Of a DNA stretch of 61,280 nt, positions 43,887 to 52,075 are shown in pieces. The DNA is from Candidatus Endomicrobium macrotermitis (GTDB lineage: Bacteria; Elusimicrobiota; Endomicrobiia; Endomicrobiales; Endomicrobiaceae): the NCBI GenBank assembly GCA_031271405.1, contig JAISVT010000051.1, positions 1-61,280 on the forward strand, in the 5' to 3' direction. The notes below the pieces were generated by a model. The model saw only the letters and a program-made list of their open reading frames with translations, was not told the origin of the DNA and searched no databases. Within the stretch, counting starts at the first letter, position 1, and every line of letters starts with the position of its first letter. The position numbers were made by a program, and so were the translations under genes.

Positions 43887-45995
43887 ATGAAAAAACATCA
43901 AATATTTTTACTGATTGCTTTGTTTTTTGTTACGGTTTTTGTATTTTATCCCGTCTTGAAGGCAGATTTTATTGAGCTTGACGATAAATTGCTTGTTGTA
44001 AACAATTGGAAAATCAAATCATTTTCTTTTGAAAATTTAAAAGAACTTTTATTTAAACCTCATTACAGTCTTTACCATCCTTTGGTTAACTTGTCTTTCG
44101 CTGCCGAATACAGTTTTTTCGGTCAAGAACCGTATTTTTATCATGCCGATAATTTAATCCTTCATCTTTTAAACATTTTGCTGGTCTTTTTTATTTTTCG
44201 TATCATTACGCGCAATAATTTTCCAATTTCTTTTATTACCGCATTAATTTTTGCCTGTCATCCTATGCATGTCGAACCTGTGGCATGGGCCAGTTCAAGA
44301 AAAGACGTTCTATACGCTTTTTTCTTCCTGTTATCGCTGCTTTTTTATTTAAAAGCCCGGGATGACGAAAAATATAAAAACAGGTTTTACCTGTTTTCGC
44401 TTGTTTTTTTCTGTTTTTCATGCCTTTCAAAATCCATGGCAGTTACTTTGCCGGCGGTTTTGGTTTTAACGGATTGGCTTTTAGGCAGGAAATTCGATAA
44501 AAAAAGCATATTGTTTTATATTCCTTACTTTTTAGTTGCCGTATTATTTTCGGCGCTGACGTATTCCATATATTATGATCCGTCAATGAAGACGCAGTTT
44601 AACCCGTACGGGCTCTTCGTAAATTTTGTATCCGCTCATTTCAACTTTTTATTCTATTTGTATAAATTTTTAATTCCGTCTAAACTTGCGGTAATGTACC
44701 CTTTTTTCTTTCCGAAAAACGAACTTATGCCGAACTTTATAATGATGTCTCCGGCGCTTGTTTATTCGTCGTTTATTTTAGTTCTGTACAGTTTGCGGCG
44801 TACTAAAGTTATCTTTTTTGCGGCTGCATTTTTTCTTATTACTATTTTACCTGTGATAAATATTTTGCCTGCCGGTTCGTCTCCGGTTGCCGACCGGTAT
44901 ACATATATTCCTTTTATAGGTTTGGGATATGTTTTCTCGGTTTGCATAGTTTTTATATACGGCAAATTAAATTTAAAATATTTAAAATATTCATTCGGTT
45001 TATTAATATCCGCGGTTTTGATTTTAATGTGTTTTGCTTCAAATATAAGAGCCGGGCAGTGGCTCAACACGAAAACGCTTTTTGACAGCCAGATAAAAAC
45101 TTATCCCGGGCAGGTTTCAAAGGCTTATACAACAAGGGCTTTGTATTTTTTAAACGATAAAAATATGCGTAAAGAATTCGAAAGGGACATAGAAACGGCT
45201 TTTTCAATTGATCCTTCAGAATCTCTCGCCAAATTGTTATTAGCCGGAATTAACGGGGAAAGCGGCAGATACGGCGAAGCTTTGTCATTGTATGCCCGTT
45301 TTTCCAAATACGAATTTTCTTATATTACGGCATGTATTAACCGCATAAGACTTCTGGATATAACCGGTAAAGCAGACGAAGCGGAGTTATTGTTAAAAAC
45401 GATATTGGAAGATCCTCAAAAGGACGTTATTTTGGGATACGAGTCTATTTATGCGGCAGCAGGCGAATATTATATGCGCGAAGGCGAATACGATAAGGCG
45501 CTTGGGTTTTACGAACAAGCGGAAAAGTATTTTCCTGCCGATGAAAAAATATATGTTTCAATCGGAAGTATTTATGAAAAACAAGGCGATTTTGAGTCTG
45601 CCGCAAAGATTTATGAAGAAGGGATATCGCATTGCGGGGAGAGAGAAATCCTGCTTAAGCAGCTTGCCGGCGCATACTTCAATTTTCACCGTTTTGACAA
45701 TTGCGAAAAAACTTTAAAAAGGGCAATGGAACTTTTTCCAGAAGCTTACGAATGTTATGATATGCTTGGAAACATATATGCTTTAAAAAATGACTATACA
45801 ACCGCTTTAAAATGTTTTACAATGGCGGTATTGATTAAAAACGATTTCGGCCAGGCGTATTTTCACAGGGCGGTTTTGTATTTTAAAATTAAAAAATACG
45901 ATAAAGCAAAAGACGATATTGAAAAAGCTCAAAAATCAGGATTTGACGTCCCGAAAGACTTTTTAGAACTTTTAAACGAGATAAAGGATAATTGA
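43887..45995 (+). CDS. Multispanning membrane protein with TPR domain, TMTC-like
   Basis: A 702-residue protein. The first ~400 residues hold about ten membrane segments in the style of GT-C glycosyltransferases: an Asp-Asp pair in the first periplasmic loop (IELDDKLLV) and CHPMHVEPVAWASSRKDVLY, a motif seen in TMTC/PMT-like proteins. The last ~260 residues form six or so TPRs. Eukaryotic TMTC proteins O-mannosylate; the bacterial relatives are mostly uncharacterised, so protein glycosylation is a plausible inference only. The ATG at 43887 opens the first membrane helix; a longer frame overlaps thyX. Confidence 0.78.
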   Translation: MKKHQIFLLIALFFVTVFVFYPVLKADFIELDDKLLVVNNWKIKSFSFENLKELLFKPHYSLYHPLVNLSFAAEYSFFGQEPYFYHADNLILHLLNILLVFFIFRIITRNNFPISFITALIFACHPMHVEPVAWASSRKDVLYAFFFLLSLLFYLKARDDEKYKNRFYLFSLVFFCFSCLSKSMAVTLPAVLVLTDWLLGRKFDKKSILFYIPYFLVAVLFSALTYSIYYDPSMKTQFNPYGLFVNFVSAHFNFLFYLYKFLIPSKLAVMYPFFFPKNELMPNFIMMSPALVYSSFILVLYSLRRTKVIFFAAAFFLITILPVINILPAGSSPVADRYTYIPFIGLGYVFSVCIVFIYGKLNLKYLKYSFGLLISAVLILMCFASNIRAGQWLNTKTLFDSQIKTYPGQVSKAYTTRALYFLNDKNMRKEFERDIETAFSIDPSESLAKLLLAGINGESGRYGEALSLYARFSKYEFSYITACINRIRLLDITGKADEAELLLKTILEDPQKDVILGYESIYAAAGEYYMREGEYDKALGFYEQAEKYFPADEKIYVSIGSIYEKQGDFESAAKIYEEGISHCGEREILLKQLAGAYFNFHRFDNCEKTLKRAMELFPEAYECYDMLGNIYALKNDYTTALKCFTMAVLIKNDFGQAYFHRAVLYFKIKKYDKAKDDIEKAQKSGFDVPKDFLELLNEIKDN

Positions 45996-45996
45996 A

Positions 45997-47187
45997 ATGC
46001 ACGAAATTTATTCATTTTTAACCGCTATTGCCGTTATACTTGTCGCCGCAAAGATTTTCGGCGAAGTTGCCGTGCGGTTCGGACAGAGCGCCATAGTCGG
46101 AGAACTTCTTGCAGGCGTTATAATAGGCCCGAGCGTTTTGGGGCTTGTGTCCGAAACTCCGGTTTTGGCAAGCATTTCGGAGCTCGGAGCCATTATTTTG
46201 CTTTTTGAAGTAGGCCTTTCTTCAGACATAAAAGAATTTGTCAAAGCGGGCGGATGGGCAGCGGCCGTTGCGTTTGTCGGTGTAATTCTGCCTTATTTCT
46301 TCGGCTATTACGTGTTTTTGTATTTCGGTTTGACTGCTACGCAGGCGATTTTTGCCGGCGCCGTTCTTACCGCTACTTCCGTCGGCATAACCGCCAGAGT
46401 TTTCATGGACTTAAAAAGAATAGAAACACAGGAAGCCAAAATAGTTTTGGGAGCCGCGGTTATAGACGACGTAATAGGCCTTGTTATACTTGCCGTGGTT
46501 TTAAAGCTTGTTTCCGGCGGAGCGGTTACCGCGGGAACGGTTGCGCAGGTGAGCGCGGCCGCGATATTATTTTTGGTTTTATCCGTCGGTGCCGGGCTGC
46601 TTATAGCGCCGACTTTGTTTAAATACGTTTCAAAAATGAAGCAGGAAAAGTCAGTTTTTGTAATAGGAGTGGCTTTTTGCCTGATAATATCGGCATTGGC
46701 GTCTAAAGTCGGACTTGCTCCGATAGTCGGAGCGTTTGCGGCCGGGCTTGTACTTTCTTCTACAAAGCATAAAGAGGAAATAAAAAAAAGCGTCGCGCCT
46801 CTGTACGTATTTTTTGTTCCCGTATTTTTTGTTTTGATGGGAACGCAGGTTGATTTGGGCGTTTTCAATCCGTTTGAAGAGTCTAACCGAACGATACTTC
46901 TGCTTACCGCGATACTTTTTGCGGTTGCGTTTATAGGAAAAGCAGCCGCCGGTTTTGTAGTTTTCAAAAAAGGAATCAACAGGCTTTTGATCGGCGTTTC
47001 TATGGTGCCGCGCGGGGAAGTCGGTTTGATTTTTGCCGGAATAGGATTGAAGAACGGGGTTTTCGGTTCGGATGATTACAGCGCTCTTGTCGCGGTTATA
47101 ATGCTCACCACTTTCGTTACGCCTTTTATTTTGAAGTATTTGATTTCCAAGGATACGGAAAAAAGTTCAAAGGAGACAAAATCGTGA
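45997..47187 (+). CDS. Monovalent cation:proton antiporter, CPA2/Kef type
   Basis: Inner-membrane Na+/H+ or K+/H+ antiporter, 396 residues with about 12 membrane helices. GELLAGVIIGPSVLG near residue 35, TATSVGITARVFMDL, the ion-binding AAVIDDVIGLVILAVV with the Asp-Asp pair near residue 160, and MVPRGEVGLIFAGIGLK near the end identify CPA2. There is no RCK/TrkA_N domain, so it is the transporter core only. It starts one base after the TMTC-like stop. Its stop overlaps the next gene by four bases. Confidence 0.9.
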   Translation: MHEIYSFLTAIAVILVAAKIFGEVAVRFGQSAIVGELLAGVIIGPSVLGLVSETPVLASISELGAIILLFEVGLSSDIKEFVKAGGWAAAVAFVGVILPYFFGYYVFLYFGLTATQAIFAGAVLTATSVGITARVFMDLKRIETQEAKIVLGAAVIDDVIGLVILAVVLKLVSGGAVTAGTVAQVSAAAILFLVLSVGAGLLIAPTLFKYVSKMKQEKSVFVIGVAFCLIISALASKVGLAPIVGAFAAGLVLSSTKHKEEIKKSVAPLYVFFVPVFFVLMGTQVDLGVFNPFEESNRTILLLTAILFAVAFIGKAAAGFVVFKKGINRLLIGVSMVPRGEVGLIFAGIGLKNGVFGSDDYSALVAVIMLTTFVTPFILKYLISKDTEKSSKETKS

Positions 47188-47852
47188 AACGGTATTTCTT
47201 TGTTGCGGTAAGTTTGCTGTTTGCTGCGATTATTTGCGTTCCGGATTTTTTGCATGCGGAAGATAAAAGCGGCCTCATTTACAGCATCGATGAGAAAAAA
47301 ACAACGGCTTCCGAAGAATTCAAGGTTATAAACGAGGAAGACAGCCGTACGGCGTCCGCAAACGAAGACGAAAACGATTTTACATATGTAGGCGACGAGA
47401 GAAAAAGCAAGAAGCAATTTGATTCCGAAATAGCGCGGGCAGCTTCCGTTAAAGGCGGTCAAAATGTCTCCGCAACGCAAGTTATCGTTACCGAACCGGA
47501 GGTTAAAACAAATTCTGCCGAAACAGTCAAAAAAGCGGCTAAGCCTTCGGCGGCTTCTAAAACCGGAGCTTCCGCGCACGAGCCCATGTTTGCCAAAGCG
47601 ATACGGGAAAATTATAATACGCTTAAAGCCAACCCGAAAGTTAAAAAAATCATATCGTTTGTTTCAGACGGCTGGAAAGAAGTAAAGGCCTTTGTCGTTG
47701 AGCTTCCCGGCATAAGCCATTATTTAAACTCCAAATATTCAAACGAAAACTACAAAAAAGAAATGGGCGGCATGTCAAAAGAATACAGCCCTCACCTCAA
47801 GAGCAACAGCGCCGGAGTTCAAAAAGTCAAGCAGGGCGCAAAAAAGTTTTAA
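47184..47852 (+). CDS. Uncharacterised exported protein
   Basis: A 222-residue protein, GTG start with AAGGAG upstream, signal peptide ending near residue 25 (PDFLHAED). The mature chain is hydrophilic, low-complexity and Lys/Glu/Ser-rich at first (KKTTASEEF, NEDENDFTYVGDER). It then has a more ordered helical portion from about 130 (MFAKAIRENYNTLKANPKVKKIISFV). I do not recognise a family. Overlap with the antiporter suggests coupled expression; a shared function is only a guess. Confidence 0.65.
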   Translation: MKRYFFVAVSLLFAAIICVPDFLHAEDKSGLIYSIDEKKTTASEEFKVINEEDSRTASANEDENDFTYVGDERKSKKQFDSEIARAASVKGGQNVSATQVIVTEPEVKTNSAETVKKAAKPSAASKTGASAHEPMFAKAIRENYNTLKANPKVKKIISFVSDGWKEVKAFVVELPGISHYLNSKYSNENYKKEMGGMSKEYSPHLKSNSAGVQKVKQGAKKF

Positions 47853-47943
47853 TTGCCTCCGCAGCCCAACCCGTAGTTTTGCAGCGAACCGAAAACCGAA
47901 CCGGTAGAACACATTCCTCCGAAAAAGATTTAAGAAGAAGCCA

Positions 47944-48001
47944 TTGACAAATCTACGCGTATGTTGTAGTATTGTGGTCACTACAACCGGTAGTTTTGCA
48001 G
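47944..48001 (+). promoter_or_regulatory. nrdR-nrdJ promoter with overlapping palindromes
   Basis: TTGACA (47944-47949), 17 bases, TAGTAT (47967-47972). Over the -10 and start lies the inverted repeat TTGTAGT (47964-47970) / ACTACAA (47980-47986), and ACTAC also pairs with GTAGT at 47990-47994. A GTAGTTTTGCAG copy at 47990-48001 repeats exactly at 47873-47884, and ACCGGTAG recurs near 47900. These are good candidates for an NrdR-type operator. The rest of the 47853-48039 gap shows nothing more. Confidence 0.6.
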
Positions 48002-48039
48002 TCCGGCGCAATTAACTAATAAAATTTAAGAGCAATCAA

Positions 48040-48522
48040 ATGAAATGTCCTTTTTGCGGAAGTTTTGAAGATCAGGTGCTTGATTCCCGCCCGATTGAAC
48101 ATTTATCTGCCGTAAGACGCCGCAGGGAATGCTCCGCATGCAAAAAAAGATACACGACTTTCGAAAGGCCGGAAGAAATAAGCCTTATGGTCGTTAAATC
48201 CGACCAAAGCCGCCAGCCTTTTGACAGAAAAAAGATTTGGGACGGCATAGACAGGGCATGCCGCAAGCGCCCTATTTCGGTTGAAACCATAGACAGAATA
48301 GTAAGCGAAATAGAAAACGAATTGACCGGGGAATACGTTATGGAAATCCCGTCAAGCGTTATAGGGCAGAAAATTCTGGATAAACTTTGGGACATAGATC
48401 TCGTGGCTTATATAAGGTTTGCTTCCGTTTACAGAAAGTTCGGCGATATAGAAACTTTCATGGCGGAGCTTAAAAAGCTTAAAAAAGAAAATATAAAAAG
48501 ACAATTAAAAGTTAAGAAATAA
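48040..48522 (+). CDS. nrdR: Ribonucleotide reductase repressor NrdR
   Basis: Zinc-finger/ATP-cone regulator that senses dATP/ATP and represses nrd genes. The 160-residue protein starts MKCPFCGS with four ribbon cysteines (Cys3, Cys6, then CSACKK), continues KRYTTFERPE, and has an ATP-cone from residue 46 (VVKSDQSRQPFDRKKIWDGI). It lies directly ahead of nrdJ, its natural target. The palindromic upstream region would allow autoregulation. Confidence 0.95.
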   Translation: MKCPFCGSFEDQVLDSRPIEHLSAVRRRRECSACKKRYTTFERPEEISLMVVKSDQSRQPFDRKKIWDGIDRACRKRPISVETIDRIVSEIENELTGEYVMEIPSSVIGQKILDKLWDIDLVAYIRFASVYRKFGDIETFMAELKKLKKENIKRQLKVKK

Positions 48523-48589
48523 TAATGAGAAGCCGTGAACGCGCAGGGCATTATTATCTTCTTAACTTTTATTAACCGGAGGCTTGAAA

Positions 48590-50908
48590 ATGGCACAAAA
48601 CGCTAAAGAAGAACTGATTTCCGAAAACGGAGCGAAACTTGAGAAAAACGCGCTTACGGTTTTGCAGAAAAGATATTTAAAAAAAGACGGCGGCGGCAAT
48701 ATAATCGAAGAACCGGAAGATTTATTTTACAGAGTTGCCGAAAATATTGCCCAGGCCGATAAAATATACGATAAAGACGCGGATTTGGCGCCTTTGATCA
48801 AAGAATTTTACGTTGCGATGTCGTCTCTTGATTTTTTGCCGAATTCTCCGACTTTGATGAACGCCGGCAGGCATTTGCAGCAGCTTTCCGCTTGTTTTGT
48901 GCTTCCTATAGAGGACTCTATGGACTCCATATTTGAAACGCTCAAAAATACGGCCCTCATACATAAATCCGGCGGCGGAACCGGCTTTTCTTTTTCAAGG
49001 CTCCGCCCGAAACAGGACACCGTAAAAACCACAAGCGGCGTGTCTTCGGGCCCCGTGTCTTTTATGCAGGTTTTTAACGCCGCGACCGAAGCCATCAAAC
49101 AGGGCGGAACAAGGCGCGGCGCAAATATGGGCATGCTTCGCATAGACCATCCGGACATTTTGGATTTTATTACCTGCAAAGATAAAAATGACAGCCTCAA
49201 TAATTTCAACATTTCCGTAGCGGTGACAAAAGAGTTTATGGACGCTTTGGAAGAAGAAACGGACTATAACCTTTATAATCCGCGCACCAGGGAAGTTGCC
49301 GGAAAGCTTAACGCAAAGGAAGTTTTCAACAAAATAGTCGATCAGGCGTGGAAAAACGGCGAACCCGGAATAGTTTTTATAGACAGAATGAACGACGCCA
49401 ACCCTACGCCGGAGGCCGGACTTATAGAATCCACAAACCCCTGCGGAGAGCAGCCGCTTCTCCCTTACGAGTCCTGCAATCTGGGTTCGATAAATTTGAG
49501 CCGGTTCATAAAAGACGGACAGGTTGACTGGGAAAGGCTTGAAAGCATTATCAAAACGGCCGTTCATTTTTTGGATAATGTAATAGATATGAACAATTAT
49601 CCGATACAAAAAATAGGAGAAACGACCCGTTCCAACAGAAAAATCGGTCTCGGCGTTATGGGCTGGGCGGATATGCTTTTAAATTTGGGCATACCGTACG
49701 GTTCGCACGATTCTTTGATGCTTGCCGAAAAACTTATGGGTTTTATACAGTCAAAGTCGCATGAAATTTCAGAAGAACTCGCTCTTAAAAGGGGCGCTTT
49801 CCCGAATTTTAAGCAAAGCATATACGGCAAAGGAAACCCCATAAGAAACGCTACCACTACTACGATTGCCCCTACCGGAACGATCGGCATTATCGCGTCC
49901 GCTTCGGGCGGCATAGAGCCGATTTTTGCGCTTGTATATAAAAGGGCAAATTGTTTGGACGATGCGGAAATGTACGAAGTGAATCCTTATTTTGAAAAAC
50001 TCGCGAAAGAACAGGGTTTTTATTCGGCCGAGCTTATGGATAAAATCGCGGAAAAAGGCAGCGTTCTGGGACTTAAAGAAGTTCCTGAAAAAATAAAGAA
50101 AGTTTTTGTTACGGCGCAGGACATTACGCCCGAAGATCATATAAGAATGCAGGCGGCTTTCCAGAAATTTACGGATAATGCCGTGTCGAAAACCGTAAAT
50201 TTTCCTAATGCCGCGACTAAAGAAGACGTTAAAAAAGTTTATATACTTTCGTATAAGATGGGCTGCAAAGGCGTGACTGTTTACCGCGACGGCAGCAGGG
50301 ATTTGCAGGTTTTAAACCTCGCAAACAAGAAAGAAGCCGTTCCGGTACAGGAAGAAGTTAAAGAAAAAAAGCCAAGAACCAGGCCTAAAAAAACCACGGG
50401 TTTTACTTTCTTGATGCATACGGGATGCGGAAAAATGTACGTTACGATAAACGAAGACGAACAGGGCGCGTGCGAACTGTTTACGCAGCTCGGGAAATCC
50501 GGCGGCTGCACGTCTTCCCAGTCCGAAGCCGTAGCGCGTATGGTTTCTTTGGCATTGCGTTCGGGCGTCAACCAGCAGGACATTATAAACCAGCTGAAAG
50601 GCATAAGATGCCCGTCTCCGACTTTGGCCGAAGGCGGAGCGATACTTTCTTGCGCGGACGCCGTTGCAAAAGCTCTTGAAGCTTATGCGAAAGAAAAACA
50701 GACTCCGGCTCTTTTTGTAGAAGAAGTCGTAAATTCGGAGCCGTACGTTCAGGTTGCGCAGGATATACGCCCCTCCGCGCAGTATTCTTCTGACAGCAGC
50801 AATAATTTTTCGGGTTCGTGCCCGGAATGTCCCGAGTGCGGTTCGATGCTCACGTTTGCCGAAGGATGCGTTGTCTGCCGCGATTGCGGATATAGTAAGT
50901 GCTGGTAG
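48590..50908 (+). CDS. nrdJ: Adenosylcobalamin-dependent ribonucleotide reductase (class II)
   Basis: Reduces ribonucleotides to deoxyribonucleotides with B12, independent of oxygen. From the ATG at 48590 (GGAGG at 48578-48582) it is 772 residues. Signature segments: PNSPTLMNAG, KSGGGTGFSFSRLRP, the catalytic Cys in ESTNPCGEQPLLPYESCNLG, and ATTTIAPTGTIG. A C-terminal TSCPD-type region and Cys cluster (CPECPECG ... CRDCGYSKCW) follow. No cobalamin riboswitch is apparent upstream. It pairs with nrdR and precedes dcd. Confidence 0.96.
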   Translation: MAQNAKEELISENGAKLEKNALTVLQKRYLKKDGGGNIIEEPEDLFYRVAENIAQADKIYDKDADLAPLIKEFYVAMSSLDFLPNSPTLMNAGRHLQQLSACFVLPIEDSMDSIFETLKNTALIHKSGGGTGFSFSRLRPKQDTVKTTSGVSSGPVSFMQVFNAATEAIKQGGTRRGANMGMLRIDHPDILDFITCKDKNDSLNNFNISVAVTKEFMDALEEETDYNLYNPRTREVAGKLNAKEVFNKIVDQAWKNGEPGIVFIDRMNDANPTPEAGLIESTNPCGEQPLLPYESCNLGSINLSRFIKDGQVDWERLESIIKTAVHFLDNVIDMNNYPIQKIGETTRSNRKIGLGVMGWADMLLNLGIPYGSHDSLMLAEKLMGFIQSKSHEISEELALKRGAFPNFKQSIYGKGNPIRNATTTTIAPTGTIGIIASASGGIEPIFALVYKRANCLDDAEMYEVNPYFEKLAKEQGFYSAELMDKIAEKGSVLGLKEVPEKIKKVFVTAQDITPEDHIRMQAAFQKFTDNAVSKTVNFPNAATKEDVKKVYILSYKMGCKGVTVYRDGSRDLQVLNLANKKEAVPVQEEVKEKKPRTRPKKTTGFTFLMHTGCGKMYVTINEDEQGACELFTQLGKSGGCTSSQSEAVARMVSLALRSGVNQQDIINQLKGIRCPSPTLAEGGAILSCADAVAKALEAYAKEKQTPALFVEEVVNSEPYVQVAQDIRPSAQYSSDSSNNFSGSCPECPECGSMLTFAEGCVVCRDCGYSKCW

Positions 50909-50919
50909 TTTTAAAGACG

Positions 50920-50976
50920 GTTAGGAGTTAACGGCAAAAGCGGGAGAAGGTGCCGCAAAGCGGCAGGAGAGGGGTT
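50920..50976. repeat. Heptamer-type repeat between nrdJ and dcd
   Basis: GTTAGGAGTTAACGGCAAAAGCGG. The GTTAGGA unit and the following (GGA)GTTAACGGC are repeated, in expanded form, inside dcd at 51063-51100. The dcd GGAGAGGGG ribosome binding site follows. Confidence 0.6.
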
Positions 50977-50979
50977 TTA

Positions 50980-51642
50980 GTGGTTAAAAGCGACAGATGG
51001 ATAATTAAGAATGCTATTGAGAATAAAATTATAGAGCCGTTTGAGCCGGGACAGATAAAAGAGTTAGGAGTGAGGAGTCAGGAGTCAGGAATTAACGGCG
51101 GCAGTTCTTTAAAGAAAGTAATTTCTTACGGAACTTCTTCGTACGGCTACGATATGCGTTTGTCCGATGAGTTTTTGGTTATGAAAACAGCATCCCGGCG
51201 GATGCATGAAGACGGCATAAGTAACGCTGCCGTAAGCAGTTGCCGAACTTCCGAAAATATTTTAGATCCCAAGCAATCGGCTGAAAACTTATTTGAACCC
51301 GTAAAAGTAAAAGATTACATAATAATCCCGCCTAATTCGGTCGTTTTGGGAAAAACGATAGAGTATTTCAGGATACCGAGGGATGTCGTCACAATAGCAT
51401 TCGGAAAATCTACTTACGCAAGGTGCGGAATTTTTGTAAATGTCACTCCTTTTGAGCCCGAATGGGAGGGTTATGTGACCCTTTCAATAGCAAACACTAC
51501 GGCATTGCCGGTAAAAGTGTATGCAAACGAAGGCATAGCGCAGGTTCTTTTTCTCGGAGCGGACGAAGTCTGTGAAGTTTCTTACGCGGACAGAAAAGGA
51601 AAATATCAGGCTCAAAAAAATATAACTTCCGCGAAAATTTAG
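50980..51642 (+). CDS. dcd: dCTP deaminase, with in-frame insertions
   Basis: Converts dCTP to dUTP, feeding dTMP synthesis by ThyX. From the GTG at 50980 (GGAGAGGGG upstream) it is 220 residues; close relatives are about 190. Core motifs are intact: [60 protein letters not shown] with the catalytic Glu further on, [20 protein letters not shown], and [12 protein letters not shown]. Two extra stretches at residues 28-45 and 70-92 do not match the family; the first is encoded by a tandem heptamer (51063-51090). The longer GTG at 50950 has no binding site. Confidence 0.93.
   Translation: MVKSDRWIIKNAIENKIIEPFEPGQIKELGVRSQESGINGGSSLKKVISYGTSSYGYDMRLSDEFLVMKTASRRMHEDGISNAAVSSCRTSENILDPKQSAENLFEPVKVKDYIIIPPNSVVLGKTIEYFRIPRDVVTIAFGKSTYARCGIFVNVTPFEPEWEGYVTLSIANTTALPVKVYANEGIAQVLFLGADEVCEVSYADRKGKYQAQKNITSAKI
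51063..51100. repeat. Tandem heptamer (GTYAGGA) inside dcd
   Basis: Four units GTTAGGA GTGAGGA GTCAGGA GTCAGGA at 51063-51090, then ATTAACGGCGGCAG. The same unit and tail occur in the gap at 50925. Read in the dcd frame it gives the non-family residues [15 protein letters not shown]. Confidence 0.8.
51187..51255. repeat. Second insertion-like stretch in dcd
   Basis: Contains GCATCCCGGCGGATGC, a 6-base stem, and GACGGCATAAGTAACGCTGCCGTAAGCAG. It encodes residues 70-92, which have no counterpart in typical Dcd. Pieces resemble spacers at 23707 and 57663. Confidence 0.45.
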
Positions 51643-51648
51643 TATAAT
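51643..51648 (+). promoter_or_regulatory. Candidate -10 for the DUF805 gene
   Basis: Perfect TATAAT overlapping the dcd end, 32 bases before the next ATG with AACGGGGGAA between. No convincing -35 is seen. Confidence 0.4.
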
Positions 51649-51679
51649 ATTGCGGTAAAATCCGTAACGGGGGAACAGC

Positions 51680-52075
51680 ATGGACAAATTTATGGAATGG
51701 TTTAAGGTTTATTTTTGGAGCGTCGTGACAAAACAGTATGCTAATTTCAGCGGACGCGCCACCAGAGAGCAATTTTGGTATTTCGTTTTGGTGAGTTTTG
51801 CAATCAGTACCGTTTTGGGCATTATTTCAGGCGGGATTTTAAGTTTTTTAGTATCGCTGATATTGCTTCTTCCTTCTCTCGGAATTACAGCCAGAAGGCT
51901 TCACGATATCAATCAAAGCGGCTGGCTGCAGCTGGTAGCCGTAATTCCTGCTTTAGGATTGCTTGTTCTTATCGTTTTATGCGCTTTACCTCCTGCAGAA
52001 CCTAACAAATACGGCAGCACCGCAGCTCTAAAAGAGGAAAAAGTTGTCGAAACCACCTCTTCGGAAGTAAAATAA
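51680..52075 (+). CDS. DUF805 inner-membrane protein
   Basis: A 131-residue protein of the DUF805 family: N-terminal WFKVYFWSVVTKQYANFSGRATREQFWYF, then three or so membrane helices (VSFAISTVLGIIS, SLILLLPSLG, VAVIPALGLLVLIVL), with the ARRLHDINQSGWLQL motif between. The function of the family is not known. A CGGGGGAAC ribosome binding site precedes the ATG. guaA starts immediately after its stop, so the two are probably co-transcribed from a promoter near 51643. Confidence 0.88.
   Translation: MDKFMEWFKVYFWSVVTKQYANFSGRATREQFWYFVLVSFAISTVLGIISGGILSFLVSLILLLPSLGITARRLHDINQSGWLQLVAVIPALGLLVLIVLCALPPAEPNKYGSTAALKEEKVVETTSSEVK

Noticed and set aside
47853-48589. Cobalamin riboswitch for the B12-dependent nrdJ
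   Set aside because: No B12-box-like conserved core is visible; the upstream region is too short and is better explained by operator palindromes.
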